The position numbers and the translations under genes were made by a program. Shown here piece after piece: positions 41,148 to 50,700 of a stretch of DNA of 64,000 bases (position 1 is the first letter of the stretch; each line of letters begins with the position of its first letter). The stretch comes from Brenneria sp. hezel4-2-4. GTDB taxonomy: Bacteria; Pseudomonadota; Gammaproteobacteria; Enterobacterales; Enterobacteriaceae. The DNA lies in the NCBI RefSeq assembly GCF_013155275.1, contig NZ_JABJXS010000004.1, positions 372,001-436,000 on the forward strand, in the 5' to 3' direction. The notes below the pieces were generated by a model. It did not search any database. It was not told the origin of the DNA and was given only the letters and a program-made list of their open reading frames with translations.

Positions 41148-41723
41148 ATGAGGATAAGTTCTGCATTTGCCGTGTTGTCTATCGCCCTGCTACTACAAGG
41201 CTGCGTCGGCGCCGTCGTTGTCGGAAGCGCCGCGGTCGCCACCAAAAGCGCCACCGATCCCCGCACGGTGGGGACGCAGGTTGACGACGGCACACTGGAA
41301 ATCCGCGTGAACAACGCCATCAGCAAAGATGCGCAATTGAAAAAAGACGCCCGCGTTGTTGTTACCGCTTATCAGGGAAAAGTGCTGCTGACGGGGCAGG
41401 CGCCCAATACAGAACTCGCAAACCGTGCTAAACAAATCGCCCTTGGCGTGGAAGGCGCAGCCGAAGTCTATAATGAAATACGACAGGGCAACCCGGTATC
41501 GCTGGGAACCGCCTCAATAGACACCTGGATCACCACCAAAGTCCGTTCGCAAATCCTGACGAGCGATACGGTGAAATCCTCCAACGTAAAAGTCACCACC
41601 GAAAATGGCGAAGTCTTCCTGTTAGGTCTGGTCACCCAACGTGAAGGCGCGTCTGCGGCTGAAATTGCCAGCAAGGTCAGCGGGGTGAAACACGTCACCA
41701 CCGCATTTACCTATCTGCAATAA
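41148..41723 (+). CDS. dolP: Outer-membrane lipoprotein DolP (YraP), two BON domains
   Basis: The 191-residue lipoprotein keeps outer-membrane integrity and supports the BAM machinery and amidase regulation at the septum. The lipobox LLLQGC puts the lipidated cysteine at residue 19. Two BON domains follow, at about 46-115 (LEIRVNNAISKDAQLKKDARVVVTAYQGKVLLTGQ) and 120-190 (TWITTKVRSQILTSDTVKSSNVKVTTENGEVFLLG). AAGGAG precedes the ATG. A terminator lies 22 bp after the stop. Confidence 0.92.
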   Translation: MRISSAFAVLSIALLLQGCVGAVVVGSAAVATKSATDPRTVGTQVDDGTLEIRVNNAISKDAQLKKDARVVVTAYQGKVLLTGQAPNTELANRAKQIALGVEGAAEVYNEIRQGNPVSLGTASIDTWITTKVRSQILTSDTVKSSNVKVTTENGEVFLLGLVTQREGASAAEIASKVSGVKHVTTAFTYLQ

Positions 41724-41745
41724 TTTAGCCGCCCGGCAACCTCAA

Positions 41746-41773
41746 CCGCTGATGTTTTCATCGGCGGTTTTTT
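41746..41773 (+). terminator. Terminator after dolP
   Basis: CCGCTGATG pairs with CATCGGCGG (one G-U) around a TTTT loop, followed by six T. Confidence 0.8.
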
Positions 41774-42018
41774 ATTCCTCAACCGGCGATAATAGCCAGA
41801 CGGCGCGCCGGGCATCGACACTAACGCCGCCAACGTCCCCTCAACCAGCCAATCACCACGAACCCAAGCCACCCATCATCTTTATCAGGATCGCGCCGCC
41901 AGCAAGCGCTGAGGCGCGAATAATCATGGTTAGCGCCCTTGGATGGCCTCGATTGTTGCCACACATCCCCAGCGCGGCAGGATAAACAGCAGTAAGCCGC
42001 TCAACCGCATAGGCGCGT

Positions 42019-42750
42019 TCAGTTTAATCCGTGTGAGCGCAAAAACGCTTCGCCGCCGATCTGGCGCATCTGGCGTAAAATCCATTGCTGGCGTTGGATC
42101 ACGTAACCGGACGGCGCGTTTACGCGAAAACGTATAGGATTTGGCAACACCGCCGCCAACAAAGCCGCTTCGCTGGCGGTAAGCCTGCTGGCAGACTTGT
42201 TGAAATAACGCCTTGCCGCGGCTTCCACGCCGAAAATGCCGGGGCCGAATTCAGCGACATTCAGGTAGACCGTCAGGATCCGCCGTTTGGTCCATACCAG
42301 TTCAACACCGGTGGTAATCCCGGCCTCGAGACCTTTTCGCAGCCAACTGCGGCCATCCCACAAGAACAGATTTTTCACCGTTTGCTGAGAGAGCGTAGAA
42401 GCGCCACGGATCCGCTGCGTGTTACGTTCGTTATGTTTCAGCGCCGAGTTAATGGCATCAATATCAAAACCCCAGTGTTGAGGGAATTTCTGATCCTCGG
42501 CGGCGATCACCGCCAGCGCCATCGCCGGGGCTATCTCATCCATTGAGACCCAGTCGGAATGGGCAACGTACGCAAAATCGCCGCTTAACCACGCACTAAC
42601 CTGCCGGTCAACCATCACGGCGGAAAACGGGACCGGCAGAAAAGAAAACAGCAGTATACCTGCCAGCCATAGTCCCAATACCGCCAGCAGAAACCTGATG
42701 ACCAGACGTTTAAGACGCATCAGCAGACCATTGCGACGGTTCGATTTCAT
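42019..42750 (-). CDS. mtgA: Monofunctional peptidoglycan glycosyltransferase
   Basis: The 243-residue GT51 enzyme polymerises lipid II into glycan strands. An N-terminal membrane anchor ([25 protein letters not shown]) is followed by the GT51 motifs [14 protein letters not shown] with the catalytic glutamate, [43 protein letters not shown] and [17 protein letters not shown]. Its ATG overlaps the elbB stop by 4 bp, so translation is coupled. Confidence 0.93.
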   Translation of the reverse strand: MKSNRRNGLLMRLKRLVIRFLLAVLGLWLAGILLFSFLPVPFSAVMVDRQVSAWLSGDFAYVAHSDWVSMDEIAPAMALAVIAAEDQKFPQHWGFDIDAINSALKHNERNTQRIRGASTLSQQTVKNLFLWDGRSWLRKGLEAGITTGVELVWTKRRILTVYLNVAEFGPGIFGVEAAARRYFNKSASRLTASEAALLAAVLPNPIRFRVNAPSGYVIQRQQWILRQMRQIGGEAFLRSHGLN

Positions 42751-43400
42751 TCAATAAAATCCAGTACGCGCGCCACCAGCTTATCAATGCCTTTGGCGGC
42801 TTCACTGATTGAGCCAGCCAGCATATAGGCGGGCGTAGTGATAATTTTATGTTCGGCATCCACCACAATATCGTCAACCGGACAAACCACGTGAATTCCG
42901 CCCATTTCCTCAATCATTTCAGCAGTATCAATATCGTTACCAATTGTAATCCTGACCGGTTCTCCCAGTAGCTTTGGCAACAATGCCGGACTGATGCAAA
43001 TAAAACCAATTGGTTTATTTTGCTTATAAATTTCCTGTGTGAGTAATTTTAAAGATTCATCGACCTGACAGGCCGAACCCTGAGTGACGAAATCGCTTAA
43101 ATTTTTTGCCGAGCCGAACCCGCCGGGCACAATTAACGCATCAAGCTGTTGCGCATCGGCTTCTGAAAGCGGCCGGATTTTCCCTCTGGCAATGCGGGCG
43201 GATTCGACTAAAACGTTGCGATTCTCATTGGTTACATCACCCGTCAGGTGATTGACCACATGTAATTGCGGCTTATCCGGCGCAAAGCAAACCGCTTCCG
43301 CCCCCGCCCGATCCAGTGCGAGCAGCGTCAGTACGGCTTCATGAATCTCTGAACCATCATAAACACCACACCCGCTCAGGACGATACCAACTCTTTTCAT
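42747..43400 (-). CDS. elbB: Glyoxalase ElbB (DJ-1/PfpI superfamily)
   Basis: The 217-residue protein of the DJ-1 superfamily matches Elb[30 protein letters not shown] at the start, [15 protein letters not shown] and the nucleophile region [14 protein letters not shown], with a cysteine in the elbow. E. coli ElbB has weak glyoxalase activity and was linked to isoprenoid synthesis. The start at 43400 follows a good AGGAAA; a start at 43415 is less likely. The ArcZ RNA gene lies in the gap to arcB. Confidence 0.9.
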   Translation of the reverse strand: MKRVGIVLSGCGVYDGSEIHEAVLTLLALDRAGAEAVCFAPDKPQLHVVNHLTGDVTNENRNVLVESARIARGKIRPLSEADAQQLDALIVPGGFGSAKNLSDFVTQGSACQVDESLKLLTQEIYKQNKPIGFICISPALLPKLLGEPVRITIGNDIDTAEMIEEMGGIHVVCPVDDIVVDAEHKIITTPAYMLAGSISEAAKGIDKLVARVLDFIE

Positions 43401-43544
43401 CAACTTTTCCTCCATTTCATTACATCAACTAATTGATTTTTTAATTGACAAACACTAATCTACATCACACATTTTAATGATTCTTGTAACTAACATTTCT
43501 GTATTTGCTAGTTTGTTACTTGATGAAGATGTAAATTAGTAAAG

Positions 43545-43664
43545 GTAAGAATATCCGCACTTGCGAGCTCACGACTCCTGATATCTAAAAATATGCAGGT
43601 GCCCGTTTTCCCTGGTGTTGGCGCATAATTCGCGCACCCCGGCTTCGGTCGGGGTCATTTTTTT
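43545..43664 (+). ncRNA. arcZ: ArcZ small regulatory RNA
   Basis: ArcZ is an Hfq-dependent sRNA that activates rpoS translation and represses flhDC and other mRNAs; in E. coli it lies between elbB and arcB, opposite to arcB, exactly as here. The conserved seed TTCCCTGGTGTTGGCGCA stands at 43608-43625. It is followed by a terminator whose stem ACCCCGGC/GTCGGGGT (43636-43655) is capped by a stable C(TTCG)G loop and ends in a seven-T run at 43658-43664. No plus-strand protein gene precedes this terminator. The 5' end is an estimate from the E. coli length; possible promoter boxes are TTGTTA at 43513 and TAGTAA at 43537. Confidence 0.9.
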
Positions 43665-43711
43665 ACTCGCAACATCCCTGTCGCTCGCCCTACGGGCCGC
43701 CGCAAGCGGCG

Positions 43712-46069
43712 TTACAAATCTCTTTTGGAAATTTTTTCGGCTTCCGCCACCCAGTCCCGCAGAACCTGCACATCATGACGCCAGTCATGCTTAAGCTCTT
43801 CGATCCATTCCTGTACGTTATCCCACCAGGCCGGCAACGTCGGCGTCTGTATCTGTTGGGCGACCTGTTGCAGATGACGAAGCCCGACCGATCCCGCCGC
43901 GCCTTTGATCTTGTGTCCCTCTTCGGTAATGCCTTTCTGATCGCGCGCGGTCATATTGGAATCGAGGATCGCCAGATAGCCCGGCATCATTTGTTCGAAC
44001 ATATCCAGGCTTTGGTGAATCAATTTGGGTCCGACCAGATCCAGGTATTGTTCCAGCATCGCAATATCCAGCAGTTCCTCGTTAGCCATTTCATCACCTT
44101 TTTCGGTAACGGGATCGTCAGCACGGACGATTTGATGATCCCAATATTGTTTGATAACCGCCGTCAGCGCCGGCACCGACAGCGGTTTACTGAGCACGTC
44201 ATCCATACCGGCGTCCAGATACTCTTTTTTATCTTTTAGTACATTGGCCGTTAACGCCACCAGCGGCGGCAGGCTCCGGTCGGCATAGCGCTCACGGATA
44301 TGACGAGCCACATCCAGTCCGGTCATATCCGGCAGTTGGATGTCCAGCAACGCCAGATCAAACTCATCGGGATCGAACATATCCAGCGCTTCTTGCCCGG
44401 TCATCGCCACTTCCACGCTGCTGCCCAGTTTTTCCAGCACGGAACGCGCCACCACCACATTCAGTTCGATATCCTCCACCAGCAGCACATGCAGCGCCGG
44501 CAGCGGCATCTCATCGTCCGCATCCTGGCTGCTGACGACCTCTTCCACCCGTGGCGCGATGACCGTCAGCGTGAAGCAGGAACCTTTACCCTGAATACTG
44601 GCAACGTGGATGTCGCCCCCCATGTTTTGCGCCAGACGTTTTGAAACCGACAGGCCGATGCCCGTTCCTGTCGCCGGCTTGCCGCCATGCTGATCCTTCA
44701 CCTGATAATACATGGCAAAGATTTTTTCCAGCTCATCCGCCGGGATCCCCATGCCGGAGTCCTCGACCTCAATACGCAGACAATCGCCCCGCTCATGCCA
44801 TACCCGCACCACGATTTTTCCCTGCGGGGTGAATTTCACCGCATTGCTGAGCAGGTTCCACAGGATCTGCCGCAGACGTGTGCCATCGGTAATAATTTTC
44901 TGCGGCAGAGGCTGATGCAGTTCCATAATCAACTTCAGCCCTTTGGGCTGAGCCAACAACCCGCCTAAATTTTCCAGATCGGCCAGAAATCCGGTGAAAT
45001 CTATCGGCTGGTTATCCAGTTGCACTTTGCGGCGTTCCTGTTTGTCCATTTCAATCACGTCGTTGAAAATATTGCCCAATGTGATCGCACTGACATGAAT
45101 CGTTTTCAAATACTTTTGCTGTTCCGCATCGAGCTGGGTATCCAGCAAAATGCGGCTTAGCCCGACAATGCCATTAAGCGGCGTACGAAGCTCGTGGCTG
45201 ATCGTTGAGATGAAAGTGGTCTTCTCCCTGCTGGCGTTCTCTAACGCGTCCTGGTAACGCTTACGCTCCGTTATATCGCGTCCAAATCCCATCAGCCCGT
45301 GTCGTTTGCCCATTCGATCGTAAAACGGCACCTTGCGTAGTTCAAAACAGGCTTTGCGGCCGTCGGGATACACCAGCCACTGCTCATACGTCAGCGACAC
45401 GTTATGACGGAACACTTTCTCGTCCGTTTCCATCACTTTCTCGGCGATGTCCGGCGGATAAACATCCTGCGGCGTCAGGCCGACAAGCTGCTTCTGGCTT
45501 TTGCCGACCAGCAGTTCCATCGCGCGGTTGCAGCCAGAAAACTCTTTTTCTTCATTGCGGTAATAAACCAGATCGGGCGACGCATCGAGGAAAGAGCGCA
45601 GCAACGCGGACTGTTGCTCCAGCTCGACCTGCGCCTGCTCACGGCGCGCCATCTCTTCTTTCAGCTTGCTCACCACCCGCAGACGCGCTTCTTCTGATTT
45701 GATACGGTCGGCGATTTCCTGATTAAGCTGGGCGATATTTTCCTGAAGCTGTTCATTCAATTCCAGATCCCGGTGACGCATCTCCTCCAGTTTGGCGACC
45801 AGCTTCGACAGCCGCTGGCGTGATTCTTCGAGTTGCTCGACGACGACGGAAAGAAAATAAACCGCCCACGGGGTAATCAGCAGCCCGAAAAAGACCGAAC
45901 GAACCACATCAATATTTTCCACTTCTCCGCTGAGCAGCAGGGTGACGGCCATCTGCACCACCATCGCCAGCAGTACCAGTACCGAAGCCAGCAGCAGTGA
46001 AAAACGGACAAGCCCCAGTTTTACCATCAAATCAACATAGTACTGAGCCAACAGGCGGATTTGCTTCAT
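43712..46069 (-). CDS. arcB: Aerobic respiration control sensor kinase ArcB
   Basis: The 785-residue tripartite sensor phosphorylates ArcA when quinones are reduced. Two membrane helices lie near residues 22-47 and 58-77, then a coiled coil, a PAS domain (about 150-270), and the kinase with His292 (STISHELRTPLNG). The receiver has Asp576 (LALLDIQLPDMTG) and the HPt domain His719 (GHKIKGAAGSVGL). The redox-active Cys180 and Cys241 are at the same positions as in E. coli. ATG at 46069 chosen as the E. coli-like start. ArcZ is encoded just downstream on the other strand. Confidence 0.95.
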   Translation of the reverse strand: MKQIRLLAQYYVDLMVKLGLVRFSLLLASVLVLLAMVVQMAVTLLLSGEVENIDVVRSVFFGLLITPWAVYFLSVVVEQLEESRQRLSKLVAKLEEMRHRDLELNEQLQENIAQLNQEIADRIKSEEARLRVVSKLKEEMARREQAQVELEQQSALLRSFLDASPDLVYYRNEEKEFSGCNRAMELLVGKSQKQLVGLTPQDVYPPDIAEKVMETDEKVFRHNVSLTYEQWLVYPDGRKACFELRKVPFYDRMGKRHGLMGFGRDITERKRYQDALENASREKTTFISTISHELRTPLNGIVGLSRILLDTQLDAEQQKYLKTIHVSAITLGNIFNDVIEMDKQERRKVQLDNQPIDFTGFLADLENLGGLLAQPKGLKLIMELHQPLPQKIITDGTRLRQILWNLLSNAVKFTPQGKIVVRVWHERGDCLRIEVEDSGMGIPADELEKIFAMYYQVKDQHGGKPATGTGIGLSVSKRLAQNMGGDIHVASIQGKGSCFTLTVIAPRVEEVVSSQDADDEMPLPALHVLLVEDIELNVVVARSVLEKLGSSVEVAMTGQEALDMFDPDEFDLALLDIQLPDMTGLDVARHIRERYADRSLPPLVALTANVLKDKKEYLDAGMDDVLSKPLSVPALTAVIKQYWDHQIVRADDPVTEKGDEMANEELLDIAMLEQYLDLVGPKLIHQSLDMFEQMMPGYLAILDSNMTARDQKGITEEGHKIKGAAGSVGLRHLQQVAQQIQTPTLPAWWDNVQEWIEELKHDWRHDVQVLRDWVAEAEKISKRDL

Positions 46070-46201
46070 AGCGGTTTCCTTGGTTACGAACCACCGAATC
46101 ATATCGTAAAACAACAATAAGTGTGGTGACGGCGCAGGAGATTCACGACATAACCTGCCGGCGTTGCACAACACGCGCATTTTGCTAAAAATATCAGCCG
46201 A

Positions 46202-47131
46202 CTACAGCGCGCTGTACTGATAAGGCGTGCCCAATGCCGATCCCTGCACGCCGTGAAGCTGTAGATAACGCCCCAACTCTACCATGCCGGTCCAGCGATT
46301 CTCACACCATAGCGGGGCCAGCAATGTCGGGCGACGGGCGCTGGCGGAAATGCGGTGGTAGATAATCTCCGGGGGCGTATGGCGGATCATCTCACCGGCG
46401 GTTGACACATACTCATCCAGCGCCAGCTCGGATAGTCTGCCGACGCGCCAGGCTTTCGCCATAATGCTGCCTTCCACGATGTGCAACGGATGAAGCTTGA
46501 TGCCTTCCACGCCGGTTTCGACCACCCGATCGAGCGTGGATAAACAACGCGGAGCATCTTCGCCCGGCAGACCGACGATAAGGTGACAACACACCTTCAG
46601 ACCACGCTCGCGGGCGCGCCGGACCGTCTGTTGGTAGCAGGCGAAATCATGGCCGCGGTTAATTCGGCGCAACGTTTTATCGCAGGCGCTTTGCAGACCC
46701 AACTCCAGCCAGATTTCATAGCCCTGCTCGCGATAACCCGCGAGCAGATCCAAAACCGCGTCCGGTACGCAATCCGGCCGGGTGCCGACGCACAGCCCGA
46801 CCATATCCGCCTGAGCCAGCGCCGCCTGATACATATTTTCCAACACCTTAACCTCGGCATAGGTACTGGTATAGGCCTGAAAATAAGCCAGATAACGGTT
46901 TGCGCGGTTTATCTTTCCGGACTGCGCGGCCAGTTGCCGGGCAATGCTGCGCTGCTGCATCTGCTCATCGGCAAACGAAGCGACATTACAGAACGTACAA
47001 CCTCCCCGCCCCAGCGTTCCGTCCCGGTTGGGGCAGCTAAAACCGCCATGCAGCGCGAGCTTGTGTACCTTTTCTCCGTAGCGGCGTTGAAGATTTCCGC
47101 CAAACATATTGATTAATTTTTGTAATTGCAT
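46202..47131 (-). CDS. yhcC: Radical SAM protein YhcC (TIGR01212 family)
   Basis: The 309-residue protein carries the radical-SAM cluster motif in a CxxxxxxxCxxC-like arrangement (GGFSCPNRDGTLGRGGCTFCNVASFADE). The blocks VGTRPDCVPDAVLDLL, HLIVGLPGEDAP and HRISASARRPTLLAPLWCENRW match E. coli YhcC. The reaction is unknown. It is divergent from gltB with a long spacer. The ATG at 47131 gives the E. coli-like N-terminus MQLQKLINMFGG. Confidence 0.92.
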   Translation of the reverse strand: MQLQKLINMFGGNLQRRYGEKVHKLALHGGFSCPNRDGTLGRGGCTFCNVASFADEQMQQRSIARQLAAQSGKINRANRYLAYFQAYTSTYAEVKVLENMYQAALAQADMVGLCVGTRPDCVPDAVLDLLAGYREQGYEIWLELGLQSACDKTLRRINRGHDFACYQQTVRRARERGLKVCCHLIVGLPGEDAPRCLSTLDRVVETGVEGIKLHPLHIVEGSIMAKAWRVGRLSELALDEYVSTAGEMIRHTPPEIIYHRISASARRPTLLAPLWCENRWTGMVELGRYLQLHGVQGSALGTPYQYSAL

Positions 47132-47786
47132 ATTCTGATTAGCCCTCTTGAGGAACAGAAGCCTACTCTGTCGGCCCCTCCGTCGCGATGACATCGATCA
47201 ATCCCCCCACTTCAGTCAAAGTGAATTATTATTCGCTTTTAGTGCAAATAAACTCACATTGACGCTGATTAATTTTTCTTATCCGCCCACGCGACTTCAT
47301 TAAAAGATGACGAGAAAATGAAAAACAGTGGCATAAATCAAAAAACCGAGCCAAAGCAGTACAAGATTCCGAAAATCAGAAAAATTGCAGCATGTAGGGG
47401 AGATATTGTGATATGAGCATAGTGATACAGCTCACAGTTCGATCAAATCCAATAGTCCTTAATCAGCATACTTTAGCTAAAAAAAACATTAACTTTCATA
47501 GGTATAACTAAAAATTATCCCTTATCGGCACATTTTGCACAGGTATTTGACCTGAACAGGCTTTCTCGCTAATTTGGGAATCCGCTGGAAGCTTTCCTGA
47601 TAAGTCCGCGACTTGTCATATTTATGCAGTAAATGAAGACTCCCTCTAAAAACAAGTCATTTACCACTTGTGAGACCGTCACGAGAGGCCGAAGAAGAGA
47701 GCGGCAGGCTTATAGCCGCTCGACGCCAAGGTGCTTTCTCGCAGTAGGTTGTGAGAGTCACACAGAGCCCGGGGAGGTTCACTATT
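47132..47786 (+). promoter_or_regulatory. Long gltB upstream region and leader
   Basis: This 655-bp gap between yhcC (-) and gltB (+) holds no convincing gene. The left part (47210-47540) is AT-rich, fitting Lrp and IHF sites known upstream of gltBDF in E. coli. The part from about 47640 to 47780 is richer in G and C with several short inverted repeats, suggesting a structured mRNA leader. A 73-codon frame at 47633-47854 overlaps gltB out of frame and is not supported as a gene. Confidence 0.5.
47417..47440. promoter_or_regulatory. CRP-like site upstream of gltB
   Basis: AGTGA-TACAGC-TCACA (47421-47436) matches the CRP core TGTGA-N6-TCACA with one mismatch. Catabolite control of gltBDF by CRP is known in E. 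coli, so the site is plausible. Confidence 0.5.
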
Positions 47787-50700
47787 ATGTTGTACGATGC
47801 ATCCCAAGAGAGAGACAACTGTGGTTTTGGATTAATCGCCCATATAGAAGGTGAACCGAGCCACAAGGTAGTGCGTACTGCGATTCACGCACTTGCCCGT
47901 ATGCAACACCGTGGCGCGATCCTTGCTGACGGCAAGACCGGCGACGGCTGTGGCCTATTACTTCAAAAACCCGATCGTTTCTTCCGTCTGGTTGCGGAAG
48001 AGCGCGGCTGGCGGTTAGCCAAAAATTACTCCGTCGGCATGATGTTTCTCAATCAGGATGAAGAGCTGGCCCGCGCCACGCGCCGGATTGTAGAAGAAGA
48101 ACTGCAAAACGAAACGCTTTCCGTGCTCGGCTGGCGTGAAGTGCCGACCAATCCGGACGTGCTGGGTGAAATCGCCCTGTCGTCTCTGCCGCGCATTGAG
48201 CAAATCTTCGTCAATGCCCCGGCCGGCTGGCTACAAAGCGATATGGAGCGTCGGTTGTTTATGGCGCGCCGCCGCATTGAAAAACGGATTGAAGATAAAG
48301 AATTCTACGTTTGCAGTTTTTCCAATCTGGTGACGATCTATAAAGGCCTGTGTATGCCTGCGGATCTGCCGCGCTTCTATCTCGATCTGGCCGATCTGCG
48401 CCTGGAATCGGCAATCTGCCTGTTCCACCAGCGTTTCTCGACCAACACCGTACCGCGCTGGCCGCTGGCGCAGCCGTTCCGCTATCTGGCGCACAACGGC
48501 GAGATCAATACCATTGCCGGTAACCGCCAATGGGCGCGCGCCCGTGCTTATAAATTCAAAACCCCGCTGATCCCTGACTTGCAGGATGCCGCGCCGTTCG
48601 TCAACGAAACCGGTTCCGACTCCAGTTCGCTGGATAATATGCTGGAGCTGTTCCTCAGCGGCGGGATGGACATCATCCGCGCTATGCGTCTGTTGGTGCC
48701 GCCTGCCTGGCAAAACAACCCGGATATGGACCCGGAGCTGCGCGCCTTCTTCGACTTTAACTCCATGCACATGGAGCCGTGGGACGGCCCAGCCGGCATC
48801 GTGATGTCCGACGGACGCTACGCCGCCTGTAACCTCGACCGTAACGGTCTGCGTCCGGCGCGCTACGTCATCACCAAAGACAAACTGATTACCTGCGCCT
48901 CCGAAGTGGGGATCTGGGATTATCAGCCGGATGAAGTGGTGGAGAAAGGCCGCGTCGGGCCGGGCGAACTGATGGTTATCGACACCCGCAGCGGGCGTAT
49001 TCTGCACTCCGCCGAAACCGATGACGATCTGAAAAGCCGTCACCCCTATAAAGAATGGATGGAGAAAAACGTCCAGCGTCTGGTGCCGTTTGAAGAATTG
49101 CCGGAAGATCAGGTGGGTAGCCGCGAATTTGACGACGCCCTGCTGGAAACCTATCAGAAGCAGTTTGGCTACAGCAGCGAAGAGCTGGATCAGATTATCC
49201 GCGTGCTGGGCGAGAACGGTCAGGAAGCCACCGGCTCGATGGGGGACGATACGCCATTCGCCGTGCTGTCCAGCCGCCCGCGCATTATTTATGACTACTT
49301 CCGTCAGCAGTTTGCCCAGGTGACCAACCCGCCGATCGATCCGCTGCGTGAAGCGCACGTCATGTCCCTGGCGACCTGTATCGGCCGCGAAATGAACGTC
49401 TTCTGTGAAGCGGAAGGTCAGGCCCACCGCCTGAGCTTTAAATCCCCGATCCTGCTTTACTCCGATTTCAAACAGTTGCTCTCCCAGGATCAGCAACACT
49501 ACCGCGCGGATACTCTGGATCTGACGTTCGAACCGGAACAGCAAACGCTGCAACAGACCATTGAGAAACTGTGCGACGCCGCCGAACACAAAGTGCGCGA
49601 CGGCGCCGTTCTGCTGGTGCTGTCCGACCGGGCGATCTCGGCGAAACGTCTGCCGGTTCCCGCGCCAATGGCCGTGGGCGCGATTCAGCGTCGTCTGGTA
49701 GAGAAAAGCCTGCGCTGCGACGCCAACATCATTGTTGAAACGGCCAGCGCGCGCGATCCGCACCACTTTGCCGTATTGTTAGGCTTTGGCGCCACCGCCA
49801 TCTATCCCTATCTGGCCTATGAAACGCTGGCGCGGCTGGTGGATAACCACACCATTGAAAAACCCTACCGCGCAGTGATGCTGAACTACCGTAACGGCAT
49901 CAACAAAGGGCTGTACAAGATCATGTCCAAAATGGGCATTTCAACGGTCGCCTCTTACCGCTGCTCCAAGCTATTTGAAGCCGTAGGCTTGCATAACGAC
50001 GTTGCCGATCAGTGCTTCCAGGGCGTCGTCAGCCGTATCGGCGGAGCCAACTTCAGCGATTTCGAGCAGGATTTGCTCAATCTTTCCAAACGCGCCTGGC
50101 TGAAACGCAAAACGCTGGAACAGGGCGGGCTGCTGAAATTCGTGCACGGCGGCGAATACCATGCCTACAACCCGGATGTGGTCACTACGCTGCAAACCGC
50201 GGTTAAAAGCGGCGAATACAGCGATTACGAACAATACGCCAAACTGGTGAACGATCGTCCGGCCGCCACGCTGCGCGATCTGCTGGCGCTGAAACCGCAG
50301 GAAGGCGCGGCCATTTCCCTCGACGAGGTCGAGCCGGCGACAGAAATGTTCAAGCGCTTTGATACCGCGGCGATGTCGATTGGCGCGCTCAGCCCGGAAG
50401 CCCATGAGTCGCTGGCTGAAGCCATGAACGGTCTCGGCGGTTACTCAAACTCCGGCGAAGGCGGTGAGGACCCGGCGCGTTACGGCACCAACAAGGTTTC
50501 CCGTATCAAGCAGGTGGCTTCCGGTCGCTTTGGCGTCACGCCGGCCTATCTGGTCAACGCCGACGTGATCCAGATTAAAGTGGCGCAGGGCGCCAAACCG
50601 GGCGAAGGCGGTCAGTTGCCCGGCGATAAAGTCACGCCGTATATCGCCAGACTGCGTTATTCCGTCCCGGGCGTGACGCTGATTTCACCGCCGCCGCACC

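Noticed and set aside
41842..42006. Open minus-strand stretch downstream of mtgA ending in GWLGFVVIGWLRGRWRR
   Set aside because: It has no start codon and only a vague look of a formylglycine-generating-enzyme-like C-terminus. Too short and degenerate to call even as a pseudogene.
47633..47854. 73-codon frame in the gltB leader
   Set aside because: It overlaps the gltB start out of frame and has no ribosome binding site; more likely part of the untranslated leader.
48231..49766. 511-codon open frame on the minus strand inside gltB
   Set aside because: It is antisense to a highly conserved coding region with GC-rich third positions, which opens antisense frames. No ribosome binding site or known family was seen.
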